Source of the DNA: a virus
DNA length: 57,728 bases
Direction: 5' to 3' (one strand)
Virus record (IMG/VR): IMGVR_UViG_3300030430_005103
Span: 1-57,728 of that record
Made by a program: the position numbers and the translations under genes. This document shows, in pieces, positions 33,659 to 44,546 of this stretch (its first letter is position 1; each line of letters starts with the position of its first letter). The notes below the pieces were generated by a model. The model saw nothing but the letters and a program-made list of their open reading frames with translations, did not search any database and was not told the origin of the DNA.

Positions 33659-36600
33659 ATGTCCTTAAAAGATTTATTTAAAGAACAAAATTATAAATAT
33701 CTCGGAGGCACCGCGGTTAATTCTTTAACCTCTAGTGGCGTGGAATCAGCAGAATTTATAGAAAAGTTTATAGAGGACAGGGATAGGTTTGTCCCGCTCA
33801 TAGATTATTCCAAGCCGGCCAATTTTGCTAGATTTGGATCTGCAGAAAAATATTACTATGATTCAATAAAAAGAACTTACGAAACCTATCCTTATGATGG
33901 CTCTAAAAAAGAAAAAATACTTTGGGAACTTTCTTCATCTAATCTAGATTTATATCTTTTTGAGAATGGATATCCAAGAACCACTGGTTACGCAGTTTTC
34001 TCTAACACTAGTGTCACCGCTACAGCTACCTCAACAAATTATAGTATATGGGGCTCTTATGGCGCTGCCGGTACTGGAACTTATGAATATGTTTCTTTCA
34101 ATGGAGGTCCTCATCCCGGCCAGGGAAATAAAATATATATTGATCCAGACACCGGTGAAGCACACTATAGAAAAAATGCTAACATATATGATTTATCAAA
34201 GAATAGAGAGTGTAACCTAAAGATAGGTGGAAACGATGGAAATACAGTAGAGTTTTGGCTTAAAAAAGCCGCTTTTGATACTGACGCTACCCAAACAGAG
34301 GTTATCTTTGATATCTTCACCACAAGTTCAATTTCTTCAAGCGCTGATTACGGAAGACTTACGGTTGAGATGTCTGGCCATGGCGCAGATACAAACACTT
34401 TATCTCCTTTTTATGTGACTTATATGTCTGGTACCAACGGCATATCAAAACAAAACATTGGCGCCTCTTTGACGACCGCTTCTATTGCTGATGACAATTG
34501 GCATCATTACTCACTTAGATTTAAAAACACCGATTCAAATGTCTCAGTTGACCTTTTTGTTGACGGTAAATTTAATCATAATGTCACAACAGGTACAACT
34601 GTAGATTATGTTAGTGGAACAATTGTTGGAACAATTGGTGCTTTAGCTACAAACCCATCGGGTACCACTATCCAACCACAGGCCGCCAAAGGCTGGGGTA
34701 AGCTTTCTGGCTCTCTAGATGAGTTTAGATTTTGGAAAGTCTGGAGAAATTCAAGCCAAATCCAAACTAGATGGTTTGATCAAGTCGGCGGGGGTACCAA
34801 CACTGATGAGGCAAATACCCATTTAGGTCTTTACTATAAATTTAATGAAGGTATCACAGAGAAAATAGAAACAGATTCAAAAGTGTTAGATTACTCTGGA
34901 AGAATTAGTAATGGCAGTTGGGTTGGATATTCAAGTGTCTATTCCAGAGAAACCGGTTCTGCGATTAATGAATCTGGGTTGACATCTTATACAGCAACAG
35001 AGTTTCAAGATCCGATATTATATTCATTTCATCCACAAGTTTTTTCTTTTATGGAAGAAAAAAGAAAAGAAGGTAAAGAGTATGATTATACAAATCCATC
35101 AACAATTTATTATTCTCTACCATCATGGATTTTAGAAGAGCATGAAACCAGCAAATCTGATGGCGATGGTATAATATCAAATTCTTTATGGAATCTAACT
35201 CAAATAATAAGTAGCTATTTTGACAATGTGTCAAACATGATGGACTCGGTGCCTCAACTAAGCCAGACTGATTATTTTAGTGGCTCTTTTAAACCAACTC
35301 CTTTCATGAGTAGAATTTTGGAGTCAAAAGGCTTTATAGCGCCAGAGATATTTAATGCGATAGAAGCTTTAGAATATTTTGAAAACAGAGATAACAACAG
35401 CATTTACACTGAAAAAATTTCAAATGTTAAAAATATAATTTATAAAAACATCTATAATAATTTGACTTTTATTAATAAATCAAAGGGGACTGAAAAATCA
35501 CTTAGAAACCTTATTCGTTGTTTCGGTATAGATGATCAGATATATAAATTAAATTATTATGCCAATAGTGTTGATTTTATTTTAGAAGACAACCACCGTT
35601 CCATCTCAAGCAAACTGAAACTAATTAATTTTAATACAATTAACAATTCAAATGCCTCAGTTTATCAATACTCTAGTAGCTTAAATCCTAACAGTAGGAC
35701 ATTTATATCAGCTAGTAAGAATTTTGATCCTGCCAGTTCAGTTGAGACTGGTTTGCCGTTTTCTGTTGAAGCTAATGTAGTATTTCCAATTAGAGTCGAT
35801 GAATCAAAGTACAATACCTTAGCACAGGGCGCCACTTCGCGGACATATAATTATCCCTTATTTATTACTTCCAGTCTTTTTGGTATGCACACGGCCATAG
35901 ACACAGAACCAGAAAGTACAACTTGGAATTCCAACGACTATGCTAACTTTGTTGTTAAAGCAATTAAGTCTAAAACTTTCTCTAATAAAGCAAAATTCGT
36001 ATTAACAGGGACATTGGGAGGTTTTATCCCAGAGTTGTCCTCTTCATACGTTGATGAAGTGTATAATGATTCAAATTGGAGTTTTTTGGTTTCTTTATAT
36101 TCAAAAGCATATCCGAATGCTACCCAAGTAGACGGCACTTCGACATCCGATTACGTTGTTCAATTTACTGGTATTCAAAAAGTCTTAGAACAAACAATAA
36201 ATGAGTTTACGGTAACAGGCACAATCACAGCAAATGAGGCAACTAAGTTCTTAGCCTCTCCAAAAAGAACATTTGTTGGAGCACATAGAACTAACTTTAC
36301 TGGTGCTTTGCTTCAGCAGTCAGATATAAAAGTAAACAACTTTAGAGTTTGGCAAAATAAATTAACCAAAGAGGACTTAAGCTTACATGCTTCGGATCCA
36401 ACAAACTACAGCATTAAAAATCCGGAACAAAATGCTTTTCTATTTAATGAATCTTTAAATGAGGTTTTTATACCCAATAAAGAAACTTTGTTGCTACATT
36501 GGGATTTTTCCACTGTGACTGGCTCCGACTCCGCTGGAAATTTTATAGTTGAAGATCTAACTTCTGGTTCAAATGATCAAATATCTAGGTATGGTTATTT

Positions 36601-39600
36601 AAACAACATTTCCAATAAACAGTTTACTGGTCTTGGTTTTGAATTTGCTGCTAATAGCACTGATGTTATATTTAAAGATGATTTTATTACTTCTAAGCAA
36701 AATTTACCAGAGACGATAAGTAACGAAGACACTGTTAAAGTGCTAACTAATGATGATATATATTATTATAGAGATATTCGACCAACGTTTTTTGACTTAT
36801 ATATAGAAAAGAGTCCATATCAAAACATTTCTGAGGAGATGTTAAAATTTATGTCAACGGTGGTTAGCTTTGCTGATCTTTTTGGTCGACCAATAGATAG
36901 ATATCGTAGTGAATATAAAGCACTTAACACATTAAGACAATTGTTCTTTGAAAGGATGGATACTCCAAATATTGAAAAATACATGGAGTACTTTAAGTGG
37001 TTTGACTTAGCGGTAACTGCAATGATTCAAAAACTAGCTCCAATGTCTTCTGGGTTAGATGAAAGGCCGCTAAGAAATATTATCGAATCTCATATTTTAG
37101 AGAGAAACAAATACGAGTCAAAATTTCCAACTTATGAGTTTAAGCAAAGTGACCCAGAGGGTTCTCTGTTTGGTATTAGTGAACTTACGTATCCATGGAA
37201 AGAGGGTCACGCCCCAGTAGGGGTTACAGTTGATGATGAACACCAAGATGATAACTGTGTTTGGTTTAAAGAGAGGGTAGAAAGAGGCACTGTTGTAACC
37301 AGTGGAGATTCAGCTGTTGATTCTGATAGACAAGAAATACTTAATGTTATCAACAATCAAAGTAACGCGACACTTCCAAACCTAAGTGGGTCAAGTGGAA
37401 CATATCAAGGATCTACATATGCTTTGCGCAGGTTTGCCCGACCTTATAAGGCCACTGCGCAAAATCAACCCCAAATACATGGCGGTGGTAATGGATATCA
37501 AAATAAGAAAGTTGGTTTTTGGGATTCAATTAGAAAGCGACCCACACCATCCTTACCCGGTGAAGGCGGCCTAATCTCAATTGAACCACCTGATTCAAAT
37601 CTTGAATCCTTTAAAAAGTGCGAGGACAACTTAGAATTAAATAAGGGCAAAAGAAAGTTTAAATTCTCTGCCGGGGTAGCTATTGACGGTGAAGAAAACT
37701 TTAGTGAGATATTTAAAGGTGATCTGGTATTTCCATTTAGTTTTTATAGTTCCTCAGTCACAAGCAATCCGGCCATGGCCGATCTAGCTGATTTTCAAGC
37801 AAATCTAGCTATAACCAACCTACATCACGACAGTTACGGTCCCTTTAAAGACGTTCCAATGCAGGGGCCATTTACAGAAAAATATGTAGGCGGCCGCTCA
37901 TATCGTCATGTAATGACAAACTTTACAGTAGACAATGAGCAGCCTGAAGGTGAAGGTGAAAGATTAGAGGGCTGGCGCCTGACTGCTTCAGCTGATGCTC
38001 TGGATTTGGTTAATGTTTCTCCGCATAATCCAAAATCTGTTTATTTCAGAGAGGAGTACGCAAAGCGACCGGTAAACATTAAAAATATTCAGCAAACAAC
38101 GGGCGCTGCTGAAATAGACTCAGAAACTTCATTCGCTCAAGGCACCGACGCAGCCGCAGTAACAAAGATAGGAAATTACACAAATACTTACGAAATTGTA
38201 ATGACTAATGGTCGTTCAATGAATAATCGCTATTTGGCAGAATCTGATGGACTCTTACCCACTAGCGGCACTGAGTCAACTACGGTTTCTGATATTGTTG
38301 ATTTTACGTTGCCTCGCCGTGACTTAACTGGATCTAACAAGTCGATCATTGTAAATCGTTTCTCAGCTCCAGGTGATCCCTCTACGATGGCCGAAGGTAT
38401 GCTAGATGTAGCTGCCGCAGAATTTAGTGTTTACAATGCGCTGCCTTTTAGAAATTTGTCTGTGCGACAACCCTTACAAGAGCTTTTAACTGATCACACA
38501 AATCAGTTTGGATTATTTAGTGACGCAAGAACTGTAGCAGACTTTGCCTTGTATAATGAATTTCATGATAGACAAGAAGCTTACCCTGGCGGTTCTTCCT
38601 CTATCCACGATCCAGATGATGGAAGTGGAGCCTCTTATCAAGGCACAGGCTCATTTCATAAAGTTAATAGAAACGCAAGAAAACAAATATTGTTTAGTGG
38701 ATCGACTGATGTTGCTGATGACAATTATTTAACAGTTACAAAAAATGATAATTTCTTTGTCCAGCACCAGATACCACAGACAGATGTGCAATATGCTTGG
38801 ATTACAGCGAGTCTAGTCAACAACTACACTGGTTCTGCGCTTTATGGATTTGAACAACCAGATTTTAGTAACGCTAGTCTTGCGTCTACCGATTTGACTT
38901 TTATTGAAAAAGGGGATCATGTTGCATACACTCGACGGTTTCAAGGTACATCTGAGACTTTCCCCAATAAGATACTGCTCTGGGGGGCCGATGAAAATTT
39001 CCTTCCAGCTACGGCATCCTTTGGTATACAAACGGCTCTTCGTGAGTCTACATACTTTGTTGACTTTGTTGGATTAAATTCCATTATTAATGAGCCAGTT
39101 TCTTCTAGTGAAAACACTTTAGGGTATCCAAGTCTCACTTTTACTCCCGTTGAAGATCTTGGCGTAGGCGATGAGTACCTTAGAGGAAATTTTAACTATA
39201 TCAATCCGGATACCATTGACGGGCGGTTCGTGGGCGGCGCCTGGATCGAGGGATTCATGATGGGAGGCGTCTTTCGAGTTGCTGGCGGACCTGCCCTGTT
39301 AAATGCGATTAATTTAAATAGAAATGGTCCATATGGTGGGGCTAACTGGAAACTTCATAGAAAGAGTGGCCACCCTGTGGTACGCACTCACAGAAAAGAA
39401 AATAGGTTGAGCTTCTTAAACTTCTCTCAAGTGGTTGGAAGTAATGGTCAAACAAATACTTTAACATCAATAGATTCTGTTATTGAGCCGCCCATAACGA
39501 GTAAATATAAGCAGTTAACCCATCTCGTCACTTATAGCCCCGCTCCCATTACAGTCGATAACCCGGGCGAATTAGTTAAAATTAATCACTCGTATATGAA

Positions 39601-42600
39601 CAATATTCGCTTCTTTACTGATCACGAAATTGATGATATTGACTTGGATGATAAGCTTTTGTCACCGAAGAGAAATATAAAAACAGAACAGCAAACGTTA
39701 GACATAATAAACTACTACCTGTTTAAGACAGATCATTTTGAAGGCGTTGACAAACTGAATCCAATAAAAGATTTACAAAGTTATATAACCAGAGAAACAG
39801 TCTATCCAAGAGAACAGTTCACTTATCTATCAAAAGTAAGACAAAGAGAAAATTATCAAAATGGCTTCTGGAGAGATAGTCGTGAAGAGAGGCATAATAG
39901 TGGAGTAAGCACTGTGGTCCGCCCCACGGATGGGTTTCCGAACCAAGCATCATCACCATTTTTAGGAACATTTACCACGCAGCTCGCCTCGCTCCCTACT
40001 TCGGAGCCTTTTGTCGATGGAGGTTCTTTAACAGCTAGTATTTGGCCTTTAGACGCTAGAAATGATTTTGTGACAAATTCTCCTGGTAGGATTAAAATTG
40101 ACACTGGGGAAGGTGATTTCAACTATATACCAAACTCCGACGTTTTGTACATACTTCGACCACCAGTATCTGCCTCTAGTGACGCGGCAGGTATTTTACA
40201 AAATAGTGTTTATCCATATTCAGTATATACTGCTGTAACCGGCGGCCTTTTTTCTGTCACTGGCAGCGGTGGCTCTAGTTTCTTTTCTTTTTTTGGTGAG
40301 CCAAATCCACCTCCACCGGACTTTCAGTATATTACTGGAATGCATTTGCTGCCTCAATACAATAGAAGAGTGGCCGCTATAATTCCAACTGATCCGGATC
40401 ATGAATATAAATTTGGTGACACTAAATGGGAAGCCGGAGAACAGTCGGGACTGGCTCCATTTTATGATACTTATGATGAATATGTTGATGATATTAAAAG
40501 AATTGCTAAAGATCACAGTTTGATTCCTGAATTTAGAATATCTGAGCACATGGACTATTATCTCAATGAAGCTCCTGAAGGCTTTTTAACAAAACCTGTT
40601 GAAGATAAATTAGGCTCGAAGGATTTTCTAGAAATAACAGGCGCCGCAATACAAGGAAGTGGTACTGGTAGCTTTGCTAGCACGTACTCCCATACAGACT
40701 TCTTAAAAACATTTTCAATTGTAAGTGATTTTTACGGAGATAAATCAACACCATCTAGAATAACACTATCCGCAGATGCGGTGTTAAAGTTTTTACCTTA
40801 TGATGGTTTTTATCCAGCAGATCGAACAGTTCAGGTAGCTAAACTTTTTTGGGAAAGTTATTCCTCCAGTTTTGCAATTGAGGGCAATTTAATAGCCGGC
40901 TTCGACGCAACACCGAGTAAACTTGATGTTGGAGATCTGATTAACCCAGCGGTAGCCGGCGCCATTAACCCAGTTTGGAAACCCTTATTTGCTCCTGGTA
41001 TACTTTATAATAGTATTAAATCTGGAATCGCAGTCGATTATCCGGTACATACCGGTTCTGCTATAGACGTGGCTTTTACTGGTGCGCCAAACCAAAGAAT
41101 ATCAGCCTCTTATTTAATAGATGTTCCTAGAATCACCACGGATTTTAACTATAGAGTCCCTTTTGAAGCCTTATTGGACCCTGAAGGCGAATTTGGAAAC
41201 AAGCTTTTTGTAGATAATGAACCGCACCCCTCTGCTAGTCTAAATATATCAGCATCATTAGCAGGAGCAGGAAAAGACAATTACAAACTAGCTATGAATA
41301 ATTTTTTAGCGTCAACCATTGACTTTTTCTTACCAGATGGGCAGATGTCAACGATTTCTTCAAAGTTTAGTGATACAGACGGTAATTTCGCCTCACAGTT
41401 TGATCCGGACACCAAAGCACAGGGGTTTCAAGTAGGTAAAGAGTATAGGATGAGATTAGTTTGTTTTAATGGTAGAATACAAAGTAAAAAAGAGTATGAT
41501 GACTTACTTGGAGATTTAATAGCATCTTCTGCCGGTGCCACTCGCTACTATTTCTCTGCCTCTTATGATTTAAATCCGCCAACTTGTGTTATGTACGCTC
41601 AAACTGGAGCCATTGCCGGCGACCATAATAAAGTAGCTGACTACTATGGATCATCTTTTGGACCTCCTGTTGCAAGTATTCACTTGGCGCAAAACACTAG
41701 CAATTCACGAGCTGCTGCAATCCCTAGTGGTAGAAGAAATTACGGAAGCGCGTCCTTTGAACCGTTTACGCCGCCTTATTACAATGGATATTCTCATATA
41801 GAATATATTTTTAGGCCACAAGTTGATTCTGATTTCCACAGTTTGCCAATTATATTAGATCAATTAACTCAATCTTATGAAAGATCAATGCTAGGTGAAG
41901 CTGGTTTCCCGTGTGAACCAGGATCTTTTGTTGTGCCCGTTGCCGGCGCCGCATCTACGGCAACTAAAAACGCCATGGTTATGACCGCTAGTTTCGATCT
42001 CTCTTTAAGCAAGCAGTTTTCAGTAACTACTGATGCTGATGGCAACCCGCTGGAAGTTGATCAAGATGCAAACAAAACTGGTTTTGCCTTGACTTTCCAA
42101 CCAAAATGGGAAACGCCGATATTGGACTTTAAGAATGCGAACGTTACACTTCCAACAATTGGATCTGCTTCGGTTGCTCAAGGCATGTGGCATCAATATG
42201 GCGTCAAACCCAAGGGGAAAGACGGAATTTATTTCCAAATACAAGATCTAGACTCGGCCGAGAAAGCAACACCATCGATGACTGGCTCTCTGGCTTTACA
42301 GCTTGGCCTTCCAACAACAAAAGTTAAGCTTGGTCGAGTGGCTCCCGTGAAGAAAATATCTGAGGCGATAGTCGCTATTCCTCATTATATTAATGAAAAC
42401 AATGAAGTATCAAAGTTTCCGATACCGTTGGGTTTTATAAACACAGCAAAAGAAATTGTTAAAAAACAAAACAAAGGTGTTAATACATCAGTGGAAAGCA
42501 ACTTTAGCCCTGATAAGTCTATTGTGGACATGGTAGATAAAATGCAGAGATTTGTTATCCCTCCGCATCTTGACTTTGTGACAAATGACTCAATAAAGCC

Positions 42601-43378
42601 ATTTGCGATGTTTATTTTTGAATTTAGTCATGATTTGAGCGAAACTGATTTAAGTAATATTTGGCAAAATTTAAGTCCAAATATAGCAAGAAAAGCTAAA
42701 ACAGCAAAAGCTACTTTACCGGTTGATATTCTTCCGTCCGCGCCCGGTGAAGATTTCGGTGGGCCTCCTCGCTCGATCATGAATAGATTTCCAGCAAGCA
42801 CCCGCTGGGTTGTTTTTAAAGTAAAACAAAAATCAGCAACGAACTATTTTGAAAAAACTGCTAATTCGGTTGACGATGATAAATTTAAATTTAATTTTAA
42901 GTTTAATGAAAATGAAAAAATAGTTCCATCCTTTAGCTACAATTGGCCATACGACTTTTTTAGTTTAATTGAATTAGGAAAAATAGATGCCAATGTAGAA
43001 AACAAACGCACTGAACCGATTAAACAACCAGGCGGTTATGAAGTAGCCGAGGGCACTGGGGTTATTGAGGCTAAAACAGACTTAGTTAACATACCAGAAA
43101 TTGCACCAGAACCACCTCCAATTGATGAGGCAGATGAGCCCGAAACCAGTCCACAACCCACAGTCTCACCGCAGAGCCAGATCGCAGCAGCCGCACAAGG
43201 CATCGGATCTGCGGGGAGTTCACAAGGCAACGCAGGCGCCGCCCTTCCAGCTGCGCCGGCCAATGAAAACACCGGTGGCGGTTCTGGAACTCAATTTGGT
43301 CTTCCAGAAACGACAACGGAGCTTGATACTGGACCAGGAAACTTCACGCCTCCAGGTGGAGGATATTTTGGCGGCTAA
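33659..43378 (+). CDS. Giant (3239 aa) baseplate/fibre protein with LamG-like modules
   Basis: One open gene of 9.7 kb, the largest in the window, starting 1 nt after the preceding stop. Residues about 176-372 form a LamG/concanavalin-like module (TVEFWLKK, DDNWHHYSLRFKN, DEFRFWKVWRN). A second, more diverged one spans about 693-945 (FSVEANVVFP, NNFRVWQNKLTKEDL, LLLHWDFS). Between them (about 600-640) lies KSKGTEKSLRNLIRCFGI, which resembles a stretch found in tail-protein-I-type baseplate proteins. The last 120 residues are Pro/Gln/Ala/Gly-rich. LamG modules bind glycans or proteins, so host-surface contact is plausible, but a wedge role like T4 gp7 is equally possible. Confidence 0.75.
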   Translation: MSLKDLFKEQNYKYLGGTAVNSLTSSGVESAEFIEKFIEDRDRFVPLIDYSKPANFARFGSAEKYYYDSIKRTYETYPYDGSKKEKILWELSSSNLDLYLFENGYPRTTGYAVFSNTSVTATATSTNYSIWGSYGAAGTGTYEYVSFNGGPHPGQGNKIYIDPDTGEAHYRKNANIYDLSKNRECNLKIGGNDGNTVEFWLKKAAFDTDATQTEVIFDIFTTSSISSSADYGRLTVEMSGHGADTNTLSPFYVTYMSGTNGISKQNIGASLTTASIADDNWHHYSLRFKNTDSNVSVDLFVDGKFNHNVTTGTTVDYVSGTIVGTIGALATNPSGTTIQPQAAKGWGKLSGSLDEFRFWKVWRNSSQIQTRWFDQVGGGTNTDEANTHLGLYYKFNEGITEKIETDSKVLDYSGRISNGSWVGYSSVYSRETGSAINESGLTSYTATEFQDPILYSFHPQVFSFMEEKRKEGKEYDYTNPSTIYYSLPSWILEEHETSKSDGDGIISNSLWNLTQIISSYFDNVSNMMDSVPQLSQTDYFSGSFKPTPFMSRILESKGFIAPEIFNAIEALEYFENRDNNSIYTEKISNVKNIIYKNIYNNLTFINKSKGTEKSLRNLIRCFGIDDQIYKLNYYANSVDFILEDNHRSISSKLKLINFNTINNSNASVYQYSSSLNPNSRTFISASKNFDPASSVETGLPFSVEANVVFPIRVDESKYNTLAQGATSRTYNYPLFITSSLFGMHTAIDTEPESTTWNSNDYANFVVKAIKSKTFSNKAKFVLTGTLGGFIPELSSSYVDEVYNDSNWSFLVSLYSKAYPNATQVDGTSTSDYVVQFTGIQKVLEQTINEFTVTGTITANEATKFLASPKRTFVGAHRTNFTGALLQQSDIKVNNFRVWQNKLTKEDLSLHASDPTNYSIKNPEQNAFLFNESLNEVFIPNKETLLLHWDFSTVTGSDSAGNFIVEDLTSGSNDQISRYGYLNNISNKQFTGLGFEFAANSTDVIFKDDFITSKQNLPETISNEDTVKVLTNDDIYYYRDIRPTFFDLYIEKSPYQNISEEMLKFMSTVVSFADLFGRPIDRYRSEYKALNTLRQLFFERMDTPNIEKYMEYFKWFDLAVTAMIQKLAPMSSGLDERPLRNIIESHILERNKYESKFPTYEFKQSDPEGSLFGISELTYPWKEGHAPVGVTVDDEHQDDNCVWFKERVERGTVVTSGDSAVDSDRQEILNVINNQSNATLPNLSGSSGTYQGSTYALRRFARPYKATAQNQPQIHGGGNGYQNKKVGFWDSIRKRPTPSLPGEGGLISIEPPDSNLESFKKCEDNLELNKGKRKFKFSAGVAIDGEENFSEIFKGDLVFPFSFYSSSVTSNPAMADLADFQANLAITNLHHDSYGPFKDVPMQGPFTEKYVGGRSYRHVMTNFTVDNEQPEGEGERLEGWRLTASADALDLVNVSPHNPKSVYFREEYAKRPVNIKNIQQTTGAAEIDSETSFAQGTDAAAVTKIGNYTNTYEIVMTNGRSMNNRYLAESDGLLPTSGTESTTVSDIVDFTLPRRDLTGSNKSIIVNRFSAPGDPSTMAEGMLDVAAAEFSVYNALPFRNLSVRQPLQELLTDHTNQFGLFSDARTVADFALYNEFHDRQEAYPGGSSSIHDPDDGSGASYQGTGSFHKVNRNARKQILFSGSTDVADDNYLTVTKNDNFFVQHQIPQTDVQYAWITASLVNNYTGSALYGFEQPDFSNASLASTDLTFIEKGDHVAYTRRFQGTSETFPNKILLWGADENFLPATASFGIQTALRESTYFVDFVGLNSIINEPVSSSENTLGYPSLTFTPVEDLGVGDEYLRGNFNYINPDTIDGRFVGGAWIEGFMMGGVFRVAGGPALLNAINLNRNGPYGGANWKLHRKSGHPVVRTHRKENRLSFLNFSQVVGSNGQTNTLTSIDSVIEPPITSKYKQLTHLVTYSPAPITVDNPGELVKINHSYMNNIRFFTDHEIDDIDLDDKLLSPKRNIKTEQQTLDIINYYLFKTDHFEGVDKLNPIKDLQSYITRETVYPREQFTYLSKVRQRENYQNGFWRDSREERHNSGVSTVVRPTDGFPNQASSPFLGTFTTQLASLPTSEPFVDGGSLTASIWPLDARNDFVTNSPGRIKIDTGEGDFNYIPNSDVLYILRPPVSASSDAAGILQNSVYPYSVYTAVTGGLFSVTGSGGSSFFSFFGEPNPPPPDFQYITGMHLLPQYNRRVAAIIPTDPDHEYKFGDTKWEAGEQSGLAPFYDTYDEYVDDIKRIAKDHSLIPEFRISEHMDYYLNEAPEGFLTKPVEDKLGSKDFLEITGAAIQGSGTGSFASTYSHTDFLKTFSIVSDFYGDKSTPSRITLSADAVLKFLPYDGFYPADRTVQVAKLFWESYSSSFAIEGNLIAGFDATPSKLDVGDLINPAVAGAINPVWKPLFAPGILYNSIKSGIAVDYPVHTGSAIDVAFTGAPNQRISASYLIDVPRITTDFNYRVPFEALLDPEGEFGNKLFVDNEPHPSASLNISASLAGAGKDNYKLAMNNFLASTIDFFLPDGQMSTISSKFSDTDGNFASQFDPDTKAQGFQVGKEYRMRLVCFNGRIQSKKEYDDLLGDLIASSAGATRYYFSASYDLNPPTCVMYAQTGAIAGDHNKVADYYGSSFGPPVASIHLAQNTSNSRAAAIPSGRRNYGSASFEPFTPPYYNGYSHIEYIFRPQVDSDFHSLPIILDQLTQSYERSMLGEAGFPCEPGSFVVPVAGAASTATKNAMVMTASFDLSLSKQFSVTTDADGNPLEVDQDANKTGFALTFQPKWETPILDFKNANVTLPTIGSASVAQGMWHQYGVKPKGKDGIYFQIQDLDSAEKATPSMTGSLALQLGLPTTKVKLGRVAPVKKISEAIVAIPHYINENNEVSKFPIPLGFINTAKEIVKKQNKGVNTSVESNFSPDKSIVDMVDKMQRFVIPPHLDFVTNDSIKPFAMFIFEFSHDLSETDLSNIWQNLSPNIARKAKTAKATLPVDILPSAPGEDFGGPPRSIMNRFPASTRWVVFKVKQKSATNYFEKTANSVDDDKFKFNFKFNENEKIVPSFSYNWPYDFFSLIELGKIDANVENKRTEPIKQPGGYEVAEGTGVIEAKTDLVNIPEIAPEPPPIDEADEPETSPQPTVSPQSQIAAAAQGIGSAGSSQGNAGAALPAAPANENTGGGSGTQFGLPETTTELDTGPGNFTPPGGGYFGG

Positions 43379-43415
43379 TCGCGAACCATGGCAGAGGAGG
43401 TTCTAATTATTAATA

Positions 43416-44546
43416 ATGAGCTATTTAGACCCAAAAGAACAAGTACTTGACCTGCAGCTTACACCATATGGTGAATTCTTGTTATCTGTAGGCAAATTAG
43501 ATCCAAAGTTTTACGCTTTTTTTGATCAAGACGTTATATATAATTCTGCCTTTGCGAACAACTCAAGTGAAGATCAAAATGATATTCAAGAAAGAATTTT
43601 AAATGAGACTCCAAGAATGGCCGCACAAAAATCACTTTCAGGACGAGAGGAAGATTATATTAATAAAAGATTTCCTCTTAGCAATCTTATGGATGATAAC
43701 ATGAAATTTTTGCAAGATGTATTTAATCCTGAATCTTTTAATTCTGCTAATTATACATTAGCCTCTGGTCTGACTGAGGTGGATATTTTAAATGTTATAG
43801 GGTCAACACCTGAACCTATGCAAGAAGCTTTAAAGCTGCAGCCTATGGGCAAATATGACTCCTCAAAGGGCTTCGCCCCAGCTTGGAATGTAAGTTTCTT
43901 AAAAACAGAGCTTTCATCATCTACAGATAGCCTGTCTATCTCTGGGTCAAAAGGCACTTTGGAATATAACATACCTCAATTAAACGCCAGCTTAGAATAT
44001 AAAATAAAAAGAAACTCAAAAGCTTATAATATTATAAATGAACCAGAAAACCTAGTCGGAGAAGTTGACCCTACAATCGCACCATCTAAAATTAATACGG
44101 TTGATAGAATAGATTTTATACAGTTCGAAAACGGAGGTTCAATTGAAACTTTACAAGATTTTTTAGTGATTAGACTAGAAGAGTCAAACACTTTCTTTGA
44201 AAAAGAAAACTTTGAAGTTGAAATGTTTGAATCTTCAACAGATCTGATCACTGGTAAAGAAGTGCTAATAAAAAAACCATTTTACAAAAACAAAGATGTA
44301 TTTTTAGAGGATGTTATCAAAGGATATGTGGCTCCTAACTCTGTAGAAAACTTTTTTGATATTGCTGTCGATAAAGAAATTGATCCAGAGGTAATTTGCC
44401 CATTAATTGGCATCGACAAAACAAAGCAATTTTATATAGCTAAGATGTTTGATTGCGAAGATGAGCCAATCATAAGCATTGATGATAATCAATTCAAACA
44501 AAATATATACTATGAAGATGATGATACAAAGGATGTTTGTGAATAA
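43416..44546 (+). CDS. Virion protein with short LD-L-T-G N-terminal motif
   Basis: A 376-residue protein preceded by AGAGGAGG. Its first 45 residues (MSYLDPKEQVLDLQLTPYGE, then KFYAFFDQDVIY) align with the start of the 314-aa protein at 51793 (MAFLDNSGDIILDAVLTDTG, then KFAFGDDEINY). The rest is acidic and mixed. The C-terminus has an acidic Asp/Glu tail. No family name is certain; a tail role is inferred from the cluster. It overlaps the next gene by one base. Confidence 0.7.
   Translation: MSYLDPKEQVLDLQLTPYGEFLLSVGKLDPKFYAFFDQDVIYNSAFANNSSEDQNDIQERILNETPRMAAQKSLSGREEDYINKRFPLSNLMDDNMKFLQDVFNPESFNSANYTLASGLTEVDILNVIGSTPEPMQEALKLQPMGKYDSSKGFAPAWNVSFLKTELSSSTDSLSISGSKGTLEYNIPQLNASLEYKIKRNSKAYNIINEPENLVGEVDPTIAPSKINTVDRIDFIQFENGGSIETLQDFLVIRLEESNTFFEKENFEVEMFESSTDLITGKEVLIKKPFYKNKDVFLEDVIKGYVAPNSVENFFDIAVDKEIDPEVICPLIGIDKTKQFYIAKMFDCEDEPIISIDDNQFKQNIYYEDDDTKDVCE

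Noticed and set aside
40220-40549. 109-codon minus-strand open frame within the 3239-aa gene
   Set aside because: Antisense to a long continuous gene and without motifs; expected by chance in AT-rich DNA of this length.
43101-43406. 101-codon + strand open frame overlapping the end of the giant gene
   Set aside because: It is out of frame with the Pro/Gln-rich tail of a convincing gene, has low-complexity content and no good ribosome site; it is a shadow frame.
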